DNA of 64,000 bases, from NCBI RefSeq assembly GCF_002099425.1, contig NW_018344015.1, positions 7,230,001 to 7,294,000 of the forward strand, written 5' to 3'. How positions within the stretch are numbered: the stretch's first letter is position 1; each line of letters starts with the position of its first letter. The notes beneath the pieces are model-generated. The model had not been told where the DNA came from. It did not search any database and saw only the letters and a program-made list of their open reading frames with translations. This document shows, in pieces, positions 13,146 through 25,497 of this stretch. Origin of the DNA: Phascolarctos cinereus (taxonomy: Eukaryota; Chordata; Mammalia; Diprotodontia; Phascolarctidae). Made by a program: the position numbers and the translations under genes.

Positions 13146-13400
13146 AGCAGCTAGGTGGTACAATAGATACAGTGCTAGACCTGGAGATAAGAGGACCTGA
13201 ATTCAAATCCAGCCTCATATATTTATTAGATGGGTGACCATGAGTGAGTCATTAACTTCGATCTGCCTCAGCTTTCTCATTTATAAAATGAAAATAATGA
13301 TACCACTCCAGGATTGTTGTGAGGATCAAATAAGAGATCTGAAAAAGCACTCTGCAAGCCTTAAAACATTATATAAATGTTAGCTATTCTTAGTCTTACG
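13146..13400 (+). mobile_element. Marsupial tRNA-derived SINE with CORE-type 3' end
   Basis: The tRNA-like head is followed by a 3' half different from the long form: 'aatgataccactccaggatt', 'gttgtgaggatcaaataaga', 'tataaatgttagctattctt', the MIR/CORE-like tail. Same 5' family, different 3' module. Confidence 0.85.
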
Positions 13401-13729
13401 CTAGAATACCTCTGAGTTCTCTTCCAACTCAGAAATTCAGTGATTCTGTAAACTGGGAAAAAAATTTATATTTGGATGTAATATAACATATCATATATTT
13501 TATGATCAGTATTCCCTTTCATCATGGTATGTTTAGTAAGACTGTTGGTATGAAGACCAATTACCCCTAAGAATGGAATAAGGACACACTGCTTCAATCC
13601 TAAATGTCATTTTTTAAATTGAGAAGATATATTTAGATGAAGTACCAACACATTTACTACATTCTAGACTATTTGATAAGAACATACTTCAGATAACAAA
13701 AAATAATATTTTACCACTGTTTTTCTTAC

Positions 13730-13883
13730 CTATGCCACAAGCAGCCTTTTGTCTCCTGCAGTATTTGGTTGGCAAAACCAACTGACATGCTGGTATTCTG
13801 AAATCACTTCTTTGGGTACTCTGGAAGTCATAAGATGGATCATAGTGGTGGTTCAGTATTTCTTCATGTGACCACCAAGCCTC
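13730..13883 (-). CDS. C2orf73: C2orf73-like gene, coding exon 3 (internal)
   Basis: An internal coding exon of 154 bp on the minus strand. It begins after an acceptor (ttttctataaag at 13884-13895) with GAG in phase 0 and ends ATA-G before a strong donor, gtaaga (13724-13729). The 51 codons are open and complex in composition. They start EAWWSHEEILNHHYDPSYDF, continue with QSTQRSDFRIPACQLVLPTK and end YCRRQKAACGI. Its phase fits the preceding exon at 26161-26380, which ends in phase 0; the next exon must supply two bases to finish a Gly or other G-codon. I did not find that exon in 1-13700, so it is either short or off the left edge. The assignment to C2orf73, a protein of unknown biochemical role linked to ciliated and germ cells, rests on synteny with ACYP2 and on recollection of the protein, not on an alignment. 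Confidence 0.8.
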
Positions 13884-14576
13884 CTTTATAGAAAAATGCA
13901 AGTAAGTAGACACTGTAAGACACAGTAACAGGTTTACCTCTGTCATTAGGTGGGTACTCAATAAATGTTTACCTAAATTTAGGCTCATGCTAATGTTAAA
14001 ACTTAAGAATATAGTCTCCCCTTCCCCCAAATACTATTAAGATGAAAAACAACATACTGAAGTACCCATCTAGTGTTTGGATGAAACAAAAGATGACATA
14101 TTACTCATGCTCTTATAATCTGGCATGAAGTCTATTGATAAGTGAACTTATAATATGTGGTAAAGTACACAATTTGACTTTGTTTTGTAGTAAGATTTTG
14201 TTATAGCAACATAAGAACTAATACACAGAACCATTATGAAATCTAAAAAATACTATAATAATATAATAATAATAATCTTCTGTACCTTATACCTCTACTA
14301 TGTTTGGTGCTATAAGTAATAGTTTTATTTTAAGGGTATATTTTTCTAAAGATTGCCATTTTTGTTCTTAAAAAGGATGATACAATGAAGACTGACACTT
14401 GACCTTTCTGATGATTTCACCTTTCAGAAGACAGAGGAAGCCATGAGAGGAATTGCAATTCAGGACATAATTCTCACCAAATTTTGGTAGATGATGTAGA
14501 AGTGTTTGTTGAATTCAGTTAAAATGAATTCCTAAATTGAAATGAGTTATTTTCTGAATGCAATATAATTTAGACT

Positions 14577-14732
14577 TTTTGTTTTGTTTTGGTTTTGCTA
14601 GGCAGTGAAATTAAGTGACTTGCCCAGGGTCACACAGCTAGTAAGCGTCAAGCGTCTGAGGCTGGATTTGAACTCAGGTCCTCCTGACTCCAGGGCCAGT
14701 GCTCTATCCACTGTGCCACTTAGCTGCCCCAA
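14577..14732 (-). mobile_element. Marsupial tRNA-derived SINE, short form
   Basis: Reverse orientation: 'cccagggtcacacagctagt' followed by 'gaactcaggtcctcctgact' and the inverted head 'gtgccacttagctgcccc'. A T-rich run at 14577-14600 is the inverted tail. Confidence 0.9.
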
Positions 14733-14977
14733 GAGCAGTCTTTTTAATGCATACATGTGGTCAGGAATCTTCTCCACTCAAAATTTTTCAGTGGCTTCCT
14801 TTGCCTTGTAGTCAAAGTCTTCTACAACCTGTAAGAGCCTACCTTCCCAGCTTTGCCTCATATTCCTGACTTTAATGTTCTCTACACTCAAACTAAAGCA
14901 TTCTTCTTTCTGGAAGTCAGTATGATATGCTGGAACTTGAGAGATTAATGTCTGTGGCTCTCAGTTTTCTTATTTGA

Positions 14978-15232
14978 GGGAAGCTAGGTGGTGTAGTGGA
15001 TAGAGTGCCAGGCCTAGAATCAGGAAGACTTATCTTCATGAATTCAAATCTGGCCTCAGATACTAGCTGTGTGACCCTGGGCAAGTCACTTAACCCTGGT
15101 TTGCCTCAGTTTACTCATTTGTAAAATGAACTGGAGACAGAAATGGCAAAAGCACTCCGGTATTTTTGCCAACAAAACTCCAAACAGGGTAGCAGAGTCA
15201 GACAAGACTGAAACAACTGAACAAAAACAAAT
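14978..15232 (+). mobile_element. Marsupial tRNA-derived SINE, long form
   Basis: Head 'gaagctaggtggtgtagtgg', core 'ctgtgtgaccctgggcaagt', long 3' module and an ending rich in AACAAAAAC. A short L2 3' fragment (ggtcctttgagggcaggga) follows at about 15340-15400. Confidence 0.9.
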
Positions 15233-15399
15233 GAGTGGATTGGACTAGATGGTCTTTAAGGTGCTGAAGTTGTCTTCCCACTCAATCTATCTTTGGTACA
15301 CAGATTCTAATTAAAAATTTGTCAATTTGTGTACATACCTTGTTTCCACTACTAGATATAAGGTCCTTTGAGGGCAGGGATTGTGGATCCTGTGAAAGT

Positions 15400-16597
15400 T
15401 GAGTTTTTTCTTCTCCCTGTGGAGAAAAGCAACAGACAACTCTCTATAACTTCTCTACTCAGTAACAGTTGTATTATGGTTAGAGGGAAATTCCATCCTA
15501 CTGATTAAATTCACAAAGCCCTCATACATTTCCCTCATATATTCTAAAACCAATATTGTTTTAAATAGAGGTTGAAAAACTTGACTTAGTCTTTGAGGAT
15601 GCACATGTTTAAAATGGTACATGCACCTCTTACTGTGTACAAATTTAGGCCACTCTTCTTCACTCTACCCATCAAATGCTACTTTTATTTTAGACATACC
15701 TTTTAGTTTTTTCCTGGTACTCTACTGAGTCATATTTACTGTTAATCATTGTTTTCCCCCTTATCTCTTATTTAGTTTCAAACATTGCTTACACTTCTTA
15801 AAAAAACTGACTCACTAGCAAACATTGACAAGTTGATTGTTGTTATGACACTCAATATTTTCATTAGCATTATTATAAATTTAATACAGCAAATAACACA
15901 TAATCAAATGAACTATAAGGTATATCAGCATAAAACCCTAAACTCTGAACAAATTATTTTCGATTAAAGAAAAAATATTGATATAATTTAACAAAAATTA
16001 AAAAACCAATGCATTTCTGATTTCATCTGTATACCTTTAAAAGGCCTCAGAGGCTTTAAATATTTAGGGATTCAGCCAGTATAAAACTGTGAAGGTTTTT
16101 TGCATTTGGTTACTAAGTAACTATGTGGTCTAAGAGTGTGAACTATTTTAGGTACTTTCTTTGGCTTGAAAGCCCAGCAGCTTTTCAAAGGCTACTATGA
16201 AGTATATTCATCTTTACATAAACTCTTCAAAGTCTAGGTGATTTGCAAATATCTATTTCTTGCCTTCAAATAGCAATTTACTTTTATAATTAAGGTTTAT
16301 TTCATCTTCCAATTCTTCTTGATCTTCTTGGAGAAAACTACTGTGATCTTGTTTGACGCCTCTTATTCCATAGATGTCTCTCTTCTTGATGTTTTTAGGA
16401 TTCCTTCCTTGTTGGAATGTTGGAGTTTAACAAAAAATGTATTGGAGAGGAATTTCCAATTTTTTCCCCTTTTGGGGTGCTGTAGATGCTTTCTACTTAT
16501 GAATTATTGCTTCTTTTTGATAATTCTAGAAAATGTTTTTGAGTTATTTTCCAGAATCAAAATTAGATTTTTTTTCCATTTTCTAAAATTACTGGGA
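15400..16597. other. Non-coding, intronic
   Basis: Intron of the C2orf73-like gene between its exons at 26161 and 13883. I see no repeat I can name and no exon here. Confidence 0.5.
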
Positions 16598-17345
16598 TTG
16601 GGAGGCAGGAACAAGATGGTAGCATAGCAAGAAGTACAAGCAAGTCTTACCCCATATCTTCCTCCACACATATTTAGAAAATATATTACACTAAGTACTG
16701 TTTGAGAAATTCTATAAAAATATTACTCTGTAATTCTTCTAGCTCTGGCTGGCAAAGGGAGACATATATACTATACTTATGTTTATATATACTATATAAA
16801 AATGTTAGAATACCGTGAGACTGGAGTCTAGCCAGGAAGGGTGACACAGACCATAGGGTCTCAGATACAGCAGAGGTAGAGCCTGACCTTCTGAACCGTG
16901 CAGAAAATGTGCCAACCGGCAGCTTTATCACTTACTATCCACTTCCAGGTCATAGATCAAGGGATGACCAAGAAGTAGAACTGATCCTAAAAGTGGTATT
17001 TCAGGTGAGGAGAGGTGGATATCCCTAGGCTGTATACTAAGAATGGAGCAAGTTCAGAAGCAAGCAGCAGCTATTGTCACTCTGGCCCCAAGAGTAGAGA
17101 GGGGTCTCAGTTCCAACCACCAGCCCTTCATTGAGGAGGGATGGAGGAGTGGTGACACTTAAATATCACTTTCATCTGGACTAGTCAAGAAAGGGAAGAA
17201 TATACACACACATTTTGATACAGAAATGAATTTTGATCAACACAGAAGCAGGAGGAAAAGGGGTGATGGGAAAGGAGAGGAAAAAGGACAGATTAAAGGA
17301 GAGTTTTAGTCCTAAGTAAAACAAACTCTAATGACATACAAAAAT
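16598..17345 (+). mobile_element. Possible L1-like 5' region (uncertain)
   Basis: Begins 'gggaggcaggaacaagatgg', which resembles the start of mammalian L1 promoters ('aagatgg' near the 5' end), and continues with moderately GC-rich sequence unlike its surroundings. It runs straight into the repeat at 17350-17870. The assignment is a guess. Confidence 0.3.
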
Positions 17346-17349
17346 ATTT

Positions 17350-17870
17350 TTAGCAGTTCTTTTTCACAAAAAATTAGAAACTGAGGGGATGCCCATCAGT
17401 TGGTGAATGGTTGAAAAAGCTATGATATAGGAATATGATGGAATATTATTATGCAATAAGAAATGATGAAGGGGGATGGTTTCAGAGAAACCTGGGAAGA
17501 TTTGCTTTAACTGATGCAGAATGAAGCAGAACTCCAAGAACAATCTATATAATAACAATATTATAAAGAAAATCACTCTGACAGACTTAAGAACTCTGAT
17601 CAGTACAATTACCAGACTCGTGATGAAATATACTAACTACCTCCTGAGAGAGACAGGAATGAACTCAGGATGCAGATTGAGATATCTTTTGTTTGGACAT
17701 TACCAATTTGGAATTTGACTATACATGTTTTAAAAATGAGGGCTTTGTTTTTTCTTTCTTTCTCAAGATTGGGAGGTGGGGGGTGGTATGAGGGAGAGTA
17801 AGCAAATTTTCATTCATTAAAAATCTAATTTTAAAAACTTTAAAAAATAAAATTGTTGGGGTCAGTAATT
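17350..17870 (+). repeat. Marsupial interspersed repeat of unnamed family (forward copy)
   Basis: Carries the block 'gatgcccatcagttggtgaa', 'tggaatattattatgcaata', 'aactgatgcagaatgaagca', 'gacttaagaactctgatcag', ending in A-rich sequence at 17820-17860. The same blocks occur inverted at 24150-24960 and, more diverged, at 57560-58260. It is probably the 3' region of a LINE, given its A-rich end. Confidence 0.65.
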
Positions 17871-18329
17871 CTAAGGTAGCTACATTTTAGTCTATCTTTT
17901 TGATATTTATTTTTCTCAATAGCTGAATTATTTTTAAGCTAATTTTTCTACATCCATTTTCAATGTCTGCAATTTTGGTTTCTACTATAATCAATGCTTG
18001 TCTGCTGCTATTGATTTTTTCAGGTTTTCTGTTTCCTTCCCAATCTTCTTCCTAATTTCAACTTTAGTTTCCATTCCTCTTGTGATCTTTTAAATGTCCA
18101 AAAGCTTTTTACTTATTTGTCCTTGTAATTTTCTTACTGATATTAAGTATTGCTTATATTCTTTAAAATATGTCATTTGTCCATTTGAGAACTTTTAGGA
18201 ATACCGTGTGCTGTTTCTTCTTCCATCTGTGATACTTTAGGTACTTCTGCTATTTGAATTATTCTACGGTATTTAAAAAAAGTTGTAACAGTGTTCTTTA
18301 CTTTGATCATTTCTCTTTTTGGTAAATTA

Positions 18330-19190
18330 TTATCATCTAAAACTCATTAAGTCCCAAACAGAACTCACTGTCTTTCCTCCCAAACCATCTTCTCTTCCCA
18401 ACTTCCTTATTACTTTCAAAGGTACCATTATCCTTCTAGCTACCCAGGTTTGAAACCTTAGTTTCATCCTCACCTCTTAACTCTCATCCTACATATCCAA
18501 ACAGTAGCTAAATCTTGTCATTTCTACCTTTACATCATCTCTCACATATGTCTCCTCTTTACTCACACGGCCATCACCTATCACGGCCCCCACCACCTCT
18601 TGCCTGGACTTTTGCAATAAGCCTTCTGATTTATCTTCCTGACTCAAGTCTCTCCCCACCGCTATCCATCTTCGACTTAGCTGCAAAAGTGATCATGCAG
18701 CTCTGTCCATGTCAATAAACTCCAGTAGCTCCATATGACCTCCAAAATCAAATATAAAAACTTCTGCTTGGAATTCAAAGCCTTTCATAACCCAGTCCCT
18801 TCCTAACTTTTCCATATTTTTATACCTTACTCCCTTCTACTCCATGGTCAAACTATGCTGGCTATTCCTCCTCCCTGTATTTCTCACCTCCTTGTCTTTG
18901 TACTGACCATCTCTCAAGCCTAGAATGCTCTGTATGCTCATATCTGCCTCTTATAATCCTGGGCTTCCTTCAAGACTCAGTTGCTACACTTTTCCTGATT
19001 CCCTCAAACTAAAGGTAAAGATTTCTCCTTTAAGTTCCCTTCCATATACTCTATATTGTATCTTTTATGTATCTATTTACTTACATGTTTCCTTTCCCAC
19101 TAGAATGTAAGCTCCCAGTAGGCAGAGACTATATTTGCTTTTCTCTTTATCTTCAAACCTTAATAACTGATAGAGAAGTGGGGGGAAGGA
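18330..19190 (+). mobile_element. L2 LINE 3' half
   Basis: Shows the L2 order: 'gcctggacttttgcaataag', 'aaaagtgatcatgcagctct', 'atgacctccaaaatcaaata', 'aaagcctttcataacccagt', 'cttcaagactcagttgctac', 'tagaatgtaagctcccagta'. The reverse-transcriptase C-terminus and 3' UTR are present and decayed. Confidence 0.85.
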
Positions 19191-19210
19191 CTAGACATTT
19201 TTCTTCTATA

Positions 19211-19374
19211 AAGTGTTCCATTTTTTGGGGGGGGGTTTGGTGAGGTGATGAGGGTTAAGTGACTTGCCCAGGGTCACACAGCTAGTAAGTGTTAAGTGTC
19301 TGAGGCTGGATTTGAACTCAGGTACTTCTGACTCCAAGGCCAGACCTCTATCCACTGTACCACCTAGATGCCCC
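19211..19374 (-). mobile_element. Marsupial tRNA-derived SINE, short form
   Basis: Inverted copy: a T/G-rich tail at 19211-19245, then 'gggttaagtgacttgcccag', ending at the inverted head 'gtaccacctagatgccc'. It sits immediately beside a forward SINE (19412-19656), giving a potential stem. Confidence 0.9.
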
Positions 19375-19411
19375 TCCACTTCTTTTTTTTTTTTTTGTAA
19401 TGGGAATGTAG

Positions 19412-19656
19412 GCAGCTAGGTGGCCAAGTGGATAGAATGCTGGCTTTGGGAGTCAGGAAGACTCATCTTCCTGAGTTCAAATCTGGCCTCTGGCATTTAC
19501 TAGCTGTGTAACCTTGGGCAAGTCACTTTACTCCGTTTGCCTCAGCTTCCTCATCTGTAAAACAAGCTGGAGAAGGAAATGGTAAACCACTCCAGTATCT
19601 CTGCCAAAAAAACCCCTAATTGGGTCACAACGAGTTGGACATGACTGGGCAACAAC
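19412..19656 (+). mobile_element. Marsupial tRNA-derived SINE, long form, with target duplication
   Basis: Complete from 'ggcagctaggtggccaagtg' to 'gactgggcaacaac'. Flanked by the 12-bp direct repeat AATGGGAATGTA at 19400-19411 and 19657-19668, a perfect target-site duplication. Confidence 0.95.
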
Positions 19657-20349
19657 AATGGGAATGTAAGAGCCTGCTTCCCTTGCAGTCTTTTACTCGC
19701 TCACCTTTACTGGAGAAGCCAGCATGTTGCCCCTCTAAAAGTAGGTTCCACTGCCTTTTTTATATATGTTTTTTTTTCTCAAATTATCTTCAATAGCGAG
19801 TTGGATTGGCCTGAAGATTCTAATAACTATAGTTTGCAATTTAGTCTTTTCTGTTAATATGAACTCTGATAGTAAATCTATTCCACACATTACTTTGATA
19901 TCTGAAGTTATTCATGTAGTTTTCCTACATGGAGCTAATGAAATTTCAGAATAATGCCAACAAAAATATTTGAACTTGGACTTTGGAAGGTTCGACTTGG
20001 ATTAAAACCAACACTATTTCAATGGAATAGAACTTGACCTAACAATACCCATTTAAAACAAAACCAAAGAAAAAGACAATTTCCTAATAGTTATCTCAAG
20101 AGAACCTGAAAGAAACTTATATAAAATAACTTGAAAGTTGTCTTTTTAAATGTCTGACAATTGATATCACTTAGGAGTTTTTATATGAAAAGAATAGTTC
20201 CACATTCACATACCATTCTCTATTTGTTTTATGACACAACTGGTTGATTTCATCAGTGGTAGCAGAAAAGTTTGTCATTTAACCTCTAAGTCAAATAAAT
20301 CACAAGTAATCCTAACTTGTACTTCTTTTTTCTCTTTGGGAATTTGAAA

Positions 20350-21600
20350 GAGAGAAAAGAGGAAAGGCACAGAATTCCTAGTTATGCCTTGATTAAGTGG
20401 GCCACAGGAATATATGCATGGCCCTATGTCACTTAACATTTTTATGAATGACTTGTATAAAAGTGGTATGGCATCCCAAACATTCAAAAGAGAATGCATC
20501 AGGTGTGCTCATCAGTATGCTGGCATAAGTTTGATTAATACACTCTATGACAGTCACAACTCAAAAGATCCTGATGAGCGAGAATATTAGGCTGAATCAA
20601 ATCCCTTCCAACTCTAAATCCTATGAAACAATATAAAATTTAAGAGGGATAAAGATAAAGTCTTACAGAAGTTAAAAAAATCAACTTGATTACAAGCTGG
20701 CATGGTTAGTAGACAATGGTTTCTCTGAAATAAGCTGGGGATTTTAATGAACTATAAGCTCTTAATGAAACAATAAAGGCAGCTAGGTTGCTCAGTGGAT
20801 AGAGTACTAGAATTGGAATTAGGAAGAGTTCAAATCTAGCCTGAGAAACTTACTAGCTGTGTGACCCTGGACAAGTCATTCATATCTCTCTGGTTGTTTC
20901 CTCATCTGTTAAAATGTGGATAATAACAGAAACTACCTTGATTATTTTTAAGAAGAAAATGAGATATTTGTAAAGTGTTTTACAAACTTCCAGCATTACA
21001 TAAATACTAGCTATTATTAGCTATAATAATGGAATATGACAGCCAAGAAAGCTTATGAAATCTTAGGATTCATTAAAGAGAGGCACAGTGTTCAGGACTA
21101 GAGGGATAATAGTCCTACTGTCCTCTGCCCTGGTCAGACCACATCTGGAGTATTATTTTCAGTTCTGGTCCCTACATTTTAGGAAGGTAAGCTGCAGTTG
21201 TCCAGAGAAGGGAAAACATTCTGGCCAAGAGATCATGCCATAGGAAGCTCAGTTAAAGGCATTGGTGTGGTCCAGCCTGGATAAAAGAAGACTTGGCTGG
21301 GGGGGGGGGCGGATAAGCCTGATAGTTTAAGTATTTGAGAAACTGTTTTATATCAACATGAGAAGAGCAGTTAGATTGGTTTTTACTTATTTCCTCAGGG
21401 CAATAGGTGGAAATTATAACAGGGCATATTTAGGCCTAATATAAGAAAAAACTTCCAAAAGTGAAATAGGCTGCCTCCAGCAGCAATGAGTTTTCCTTTA
21501 CAAAGTTTCCTGGAATATGATCTGGTAGGTTTTATTACTTAGGTATACACTGGGCTAGGCAGTCTGAAGTCCCTGACAACTCTGAGAGTCTGTAATTATT
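20350..21600 (+). mobile_element. L3/CR1 LINE, split by a SINE
   Basis: The left part (about 20350-20776) has decayed L3 text such as 'gaatgacttgtataaaagtg'. The right part (21031-21600) has 'tatgacagccaagaaagctt', 'tcattaaagagaggcacagt', 'tggtcagaccacatctggag' and 'taatataagaaaaaacttcc', the classic L3 C-terminal and 3' region. The halves are collinear around the SINE at 20777-21030. Confidence 0.75.
20777..21030 (+). mobile_element. Marsupial tRNA-derived SINE with CORE-type 3' end
   Basis: Head 'aaggcagctaggttgctcag', core 'agctgtgtgaccctggacaa', CORE-like tail with 'gtaaagtgttttacaaactt' and 'actagctattattagctata'. Inserted in the L3 LINE, hence younger than it. Confidence 0.85.
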
Positions 21601-21689
21601 TAAATTATGCTTTTTCTATTTTAAACATCGTTGTGCATGACAATTATGAGATAACTGACACATAGAACTTTAAAGTTACAACATAGTCT

Positions 21690-21800
21690 ATCCCCATACA
21701 TGATATTATTTAAGCCTCCTAATGGCCCTGTTAGAGTTGGTATTATTTCTATTTTGTAGATGAAGAAACTGATGCTCAGACGGGGTAAGTGATATGGTTA
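21690..21800 (-). mobile_element. MIR-type SINE fragment
   Basis: Reverse MIR core: 'ttgtagatgaagaaactgat' then 'gctcagacggggtaagtga'. The remainder is lost. Confidence 0.55.
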
Positions 21801-21872
21801 TTCATTCCAGTGATTTATATTCTAATTCATTCATTTTTGCATTTCCTGTGATATTCTTATCCATATCCTCCC

Positions 21873-22852
21873 ATGAGTTCACTAGTGAGGTCCACTCAAC
21901 TGGGGGCTTCCTTGAATCCTCTTTCATACTGCCTGGATATTGTTCCTCGCTCTAGTTATCTTTTTTTCTGGTCATGTTACTTTGATGCCATCTTTCATAC
22001 CATTTCACCAGTGAAATTCTTTATTTGTAATTTACAGTGGAGCCTACACACACACTTCTCCATTGTCATTTCAGTGATCATCGTGTTTACTTCTTCAGAC
22101 ACTACAGCTTTACATGACTCTGAGGATTCCATCACTGGAAGATTACTGGAGCTAAAAAAGATGTGGTTTTTTACAAGAAGCTTAGGGCCATTAAAGGCAA
22201 CCCAACCCCACTTTTTATCCTGTTAAATTCTGCGTGTTGCTCATCTTCCATTGGCAATGTCTAAGATAAATAACTATACACATACTTCTGGATGAGCTCT
22301 ATAGATTGCGTCAAGACAATAAGCATTTGTCGTTGACTTTTTTTTTTAATCTGTGGATAGTTAGGCAAGACTTTTGAATGATCCTGGATTCACTGAGGAG
22401 ACTGTACTAAGTACTAAGTTCCAGGGCTTGATGGAATCAGGACAATATTAACTACAAATAAGAGCAGCTGAAGGAACTCACAATCCTCACAGAACCTTTC
22501 TTCAATTTGGACTCTATGCTGAACCTTCTCTATTTTTCACATGTGAACATCTCCAGTGAGTATGTCTACCTGTTTTATGTCTTCCTTGAAATTAATGATG
22601 GTTATCAAACAATAGTTATCATTACATCTTTCAAGTAATCTTACGTAATTTTGACATATTCCTAGGAGAGAACTTGTTAGAGAAAAGTCTTTAAGGCTGT
22701 ATTTTTCTACAGCAAATCAAAGAGTGTTTTTAATCAGCAAATAGTAAATACAGTGAGATCTTGTTTAGTCCATATTTTTCAATCAACTGTGAGATGGTAA
22801 AAGTGTGTTCTATTGTGGGATATTACTTTTAAAAGCTTACCTTTTATTGTCA
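21873..22852. other. Non-coding, intronic, no element recognised
   Basis: A 117-codon open frame at 21873-22226 has no splice signals, composition or homology that would support it as an exon. I treat the interval as unannotated intron of the C2orf73-like gene. Confidence 0.45.
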
Positions 22853-23350
22853 TTAAGGTGTATGTGACATATGGTAATTATTTTCATTAAATTTTTTATG
22901 GATGGGAAAAAAAGAATCAGTGGATACTGATACTTGGTAACCTTTTTTTTGGGGGGGGGAGGTAACAATTAGATCAAAAAAATTTTTCAGTGTCTTTGTT
23001 ATACTCCCTTCCTTCAGATACCTTGAAAATCCATCTCTTGACACCCTCAAGATTGTGTCAATTCTAGCAAGAACTTCCTTCATATATGCTTCTTTTGGTC
23101 CAACTGCTTTTTTCCTATTTATTTTCTTCAGCGCCATTTCTACTAATTCAAGAAATAGACCATGAACTATGATGTTAGAGCCCAAATGTGGAAGCTCCAT
23201 TTTCCCTGATGGTAAAAAGAGTTGGTTACAAAAAATATTACAGATCTTTTCCATTTTTTCATCTACTTGTCATCCTTTCATTTTCATCCTTAAACGTTTT
23301 TGGAAAGATTTTGTTTTAGTTGAATCTTTTCACTTTTTTTTTTCATCTTA
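22853..23350 (-). mobile_element. RTE (BovB-like) LINE fragment
   Basis: Minus-strand translation reads MEKICNIFCNQLF, then VEMALKKINRKKAVGPK, then DTILRVSRDGFSRYLKEG. This is the linker and first part of the RTE reverse transcriptase, matching the element at 2640-6090 in order. An open stretch of about 130 codons survives by chance; both ends are missing. Confidence 0.8.
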
Positions 23351-23847
23351 CTGCTTTAATTTTATTTAGTAATAATGTTTAAAACCTTATTTGTAAAGGA
23401 CTTTGCATACTCTTGTCCTACAGTAGGTGCTTAATAAATCTTTCCTTCTTTCACTGTTTTCTTCTTCCTTCCCTCCCTTTCTCCCTTCCATCCCTTCCTA
23501 TCATCCATCTCTGTACCATTTTACAAATGAGTTTACATTCTCGACCGCTGTTGTGCTTGACTGCCACATCCATCCACTTAACAAGGAGACTGACGAATGT
23601 GGTTTTTAACACTCTTTTGGTCTCTTCTTTATGGCATTTGACTTATTCATTTCTCTGATCAAAATTGTTATAATAGATGTTAACATCAATCTTAAAAGAC
23701 CTCCAAAGTAGTTTAAATTGCCTATCAAAATATCATGGAAAAAGAGATTAGCTGGTCATGGATGAGAAAGGAGGATCACAGATAGTAGATGGATAGCTTC
23801 AATAGCTAAATTTGTATCCACATAATGTTTTAAAAAATAAATAATGA

Positions 23848-24090
23848 TGATATTTACATATCACTTTAAAGTCTGGAAAGCACTTTACATATATTTTATT
23901 TGAGCCTTACAACATCCCTGTGAGGTGGTTTTTATAAGGAATATTGGCACCATTTTATTGGTGAGGAAACTAAAGCTCAGAAAGATTAATTGACTTCCTT
24001 GCAATCACATAACAAGAGACAGGACTTGAACTCAGGTCTCCCTGATTATAAGACCAGCACTAGATATGTTACACCAAACTGCTTCCACAT
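23848..24090 (-). mobile_element. Marsupial SINE with CORE-type 3' end
   Basis: Inverted: 'aaagcactttacatatattt', 'ttggtgaggaaactaaagct', 'ggacttgaactcaggtctcc', with a degraded inverted head near 24085. Confidence 0.75.
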
Positions 24091-24149
24091 TTATATATAC
24101 AGAACCTGAATCTCTCCCCTGAACTCGTCTTTTTATTATTTTAAACTTT

Positions 24150-24960
24150 TTTTCCCCTTTTTATTATTAATCCGGGAAGCGTCGACAAACATCAACATTT
24201 CCATATACAAAGAAGAGAAAAAGAGTACAGCAACAGAAAACTGTGAATCTCTACTTCATACGGTCGTTTCTTTCTTTTCTATTTTTTTAGTATATTTCAA
24301 ATTTAACATGGTAGTTCCAAGACTTCCCTGCTTGTGTGCATCCCCTTCTAAACTTTCTTTTCCTTTTGTTTTTAAAAATGATTCATTTTAAAATGTTTTC
24401 TTTCTTTCTTTAACTATCACTATCATTAACCATCACCCTCTCCAAAATCTTTCGTCCCTTGTAACAAATAAGAATAGTAATGAAAAATAAATCCATACAT
24501 TGGACATATCTAAGAAGGTACTTCTCATCAGATACTCTACTTCATCTCCTCTTTGCCAAAAGGTGGGAAACATGATTCAGTCTTCTGTAGTCAAGACTGC
24601 TTATTGTATTTAGCATAATTTTTAAGTCTTTCATAGTTGTTTTCTTTAAGCTGTTGTAATTCATTGTATAAACTGTCTTCCTAGTTCTGTATACTTGATT
24701 CATACATCTTACCAGGTTTCTCTGAATCAGTACCTTTCATCATTTTTTTAATGGTACAATAATATTCTATTACATTCATATGCTATAATTTATTCACCCA
24801 TTTCCCAACTGATAGGCATATACTCTATTTCCAGTTCTTTGATACAACAAAAAATGCTGCTGTAAATACTTTTATACTATGTCCTTTCTTTTAAAAAATA
24901 TTTTTTGGGGTATAAGCCAAGTGGAGGATTTCTTGGTAAATATACTGGATTTTCAAGCTA
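24150..24960 (-). repeat. Marsupial interspersed repeat of unnamed family (reverse copy)
   Basis: The reverse complement carries the same blocks as 17350-17870: 'gccatcagttggg'-type words, 'gtaatagaatattattgtac', and a gacttaaaa block. It is more complete at its 3' side. It is old. Confidence 0.6.
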
Positions 24961-25497
24961 TCTGAAGGAGGGGGCATAGCAAAGACACTAAAACACACTC
25001 AATGAACAACAATGCCAGGGAGCAGTAGGAGAGTAGGAACAGAGTTACTGCCAGCAGCAGAATTGTAAATGGAAATGACTTTGGGGGCTCCTCCTAGTCT
25101 GAACCTTCAAACTAACTGGCTTGAGGCCTTCCTGGAGGCAGTAAATAAGCAAAGCTTCGGGAATGTTGCTAAATCCAACACTGGGGTCCTACGGAGCTTC
25201 CAGTGGAAGCCACTGAGTCTCACTAGCTAGACTGTGTCAGAACTACTGGGTTTGAGCATGCCAGAAGACTGGTTGTGACTGAACTATATCTGGGAGAAGG
25301 TGTGATGTGCAAAGCCTGCAGAGTGTGGTAGTTTGAATATATTTTGATTGTACCTCTTTCAGTTCTTTGGTCATCGGCAAAGCCATCCTTGTGTGGTTAA
25401 CTCTATCATAGCTCAATGAAATATAGTAAACCAGTGCTGGGAAGGACATAGTTTTACTGGTTTGGCAGTGCCTTGAACCAAGAGTCGAACTGTATAA

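Noticed and set aside
22853-23254. 133-codon minus-strand frame as a host gene
   Set aside because: It matches the linker and N-terminal reverse transcriptase of RTE LINEs, with no splice sites.
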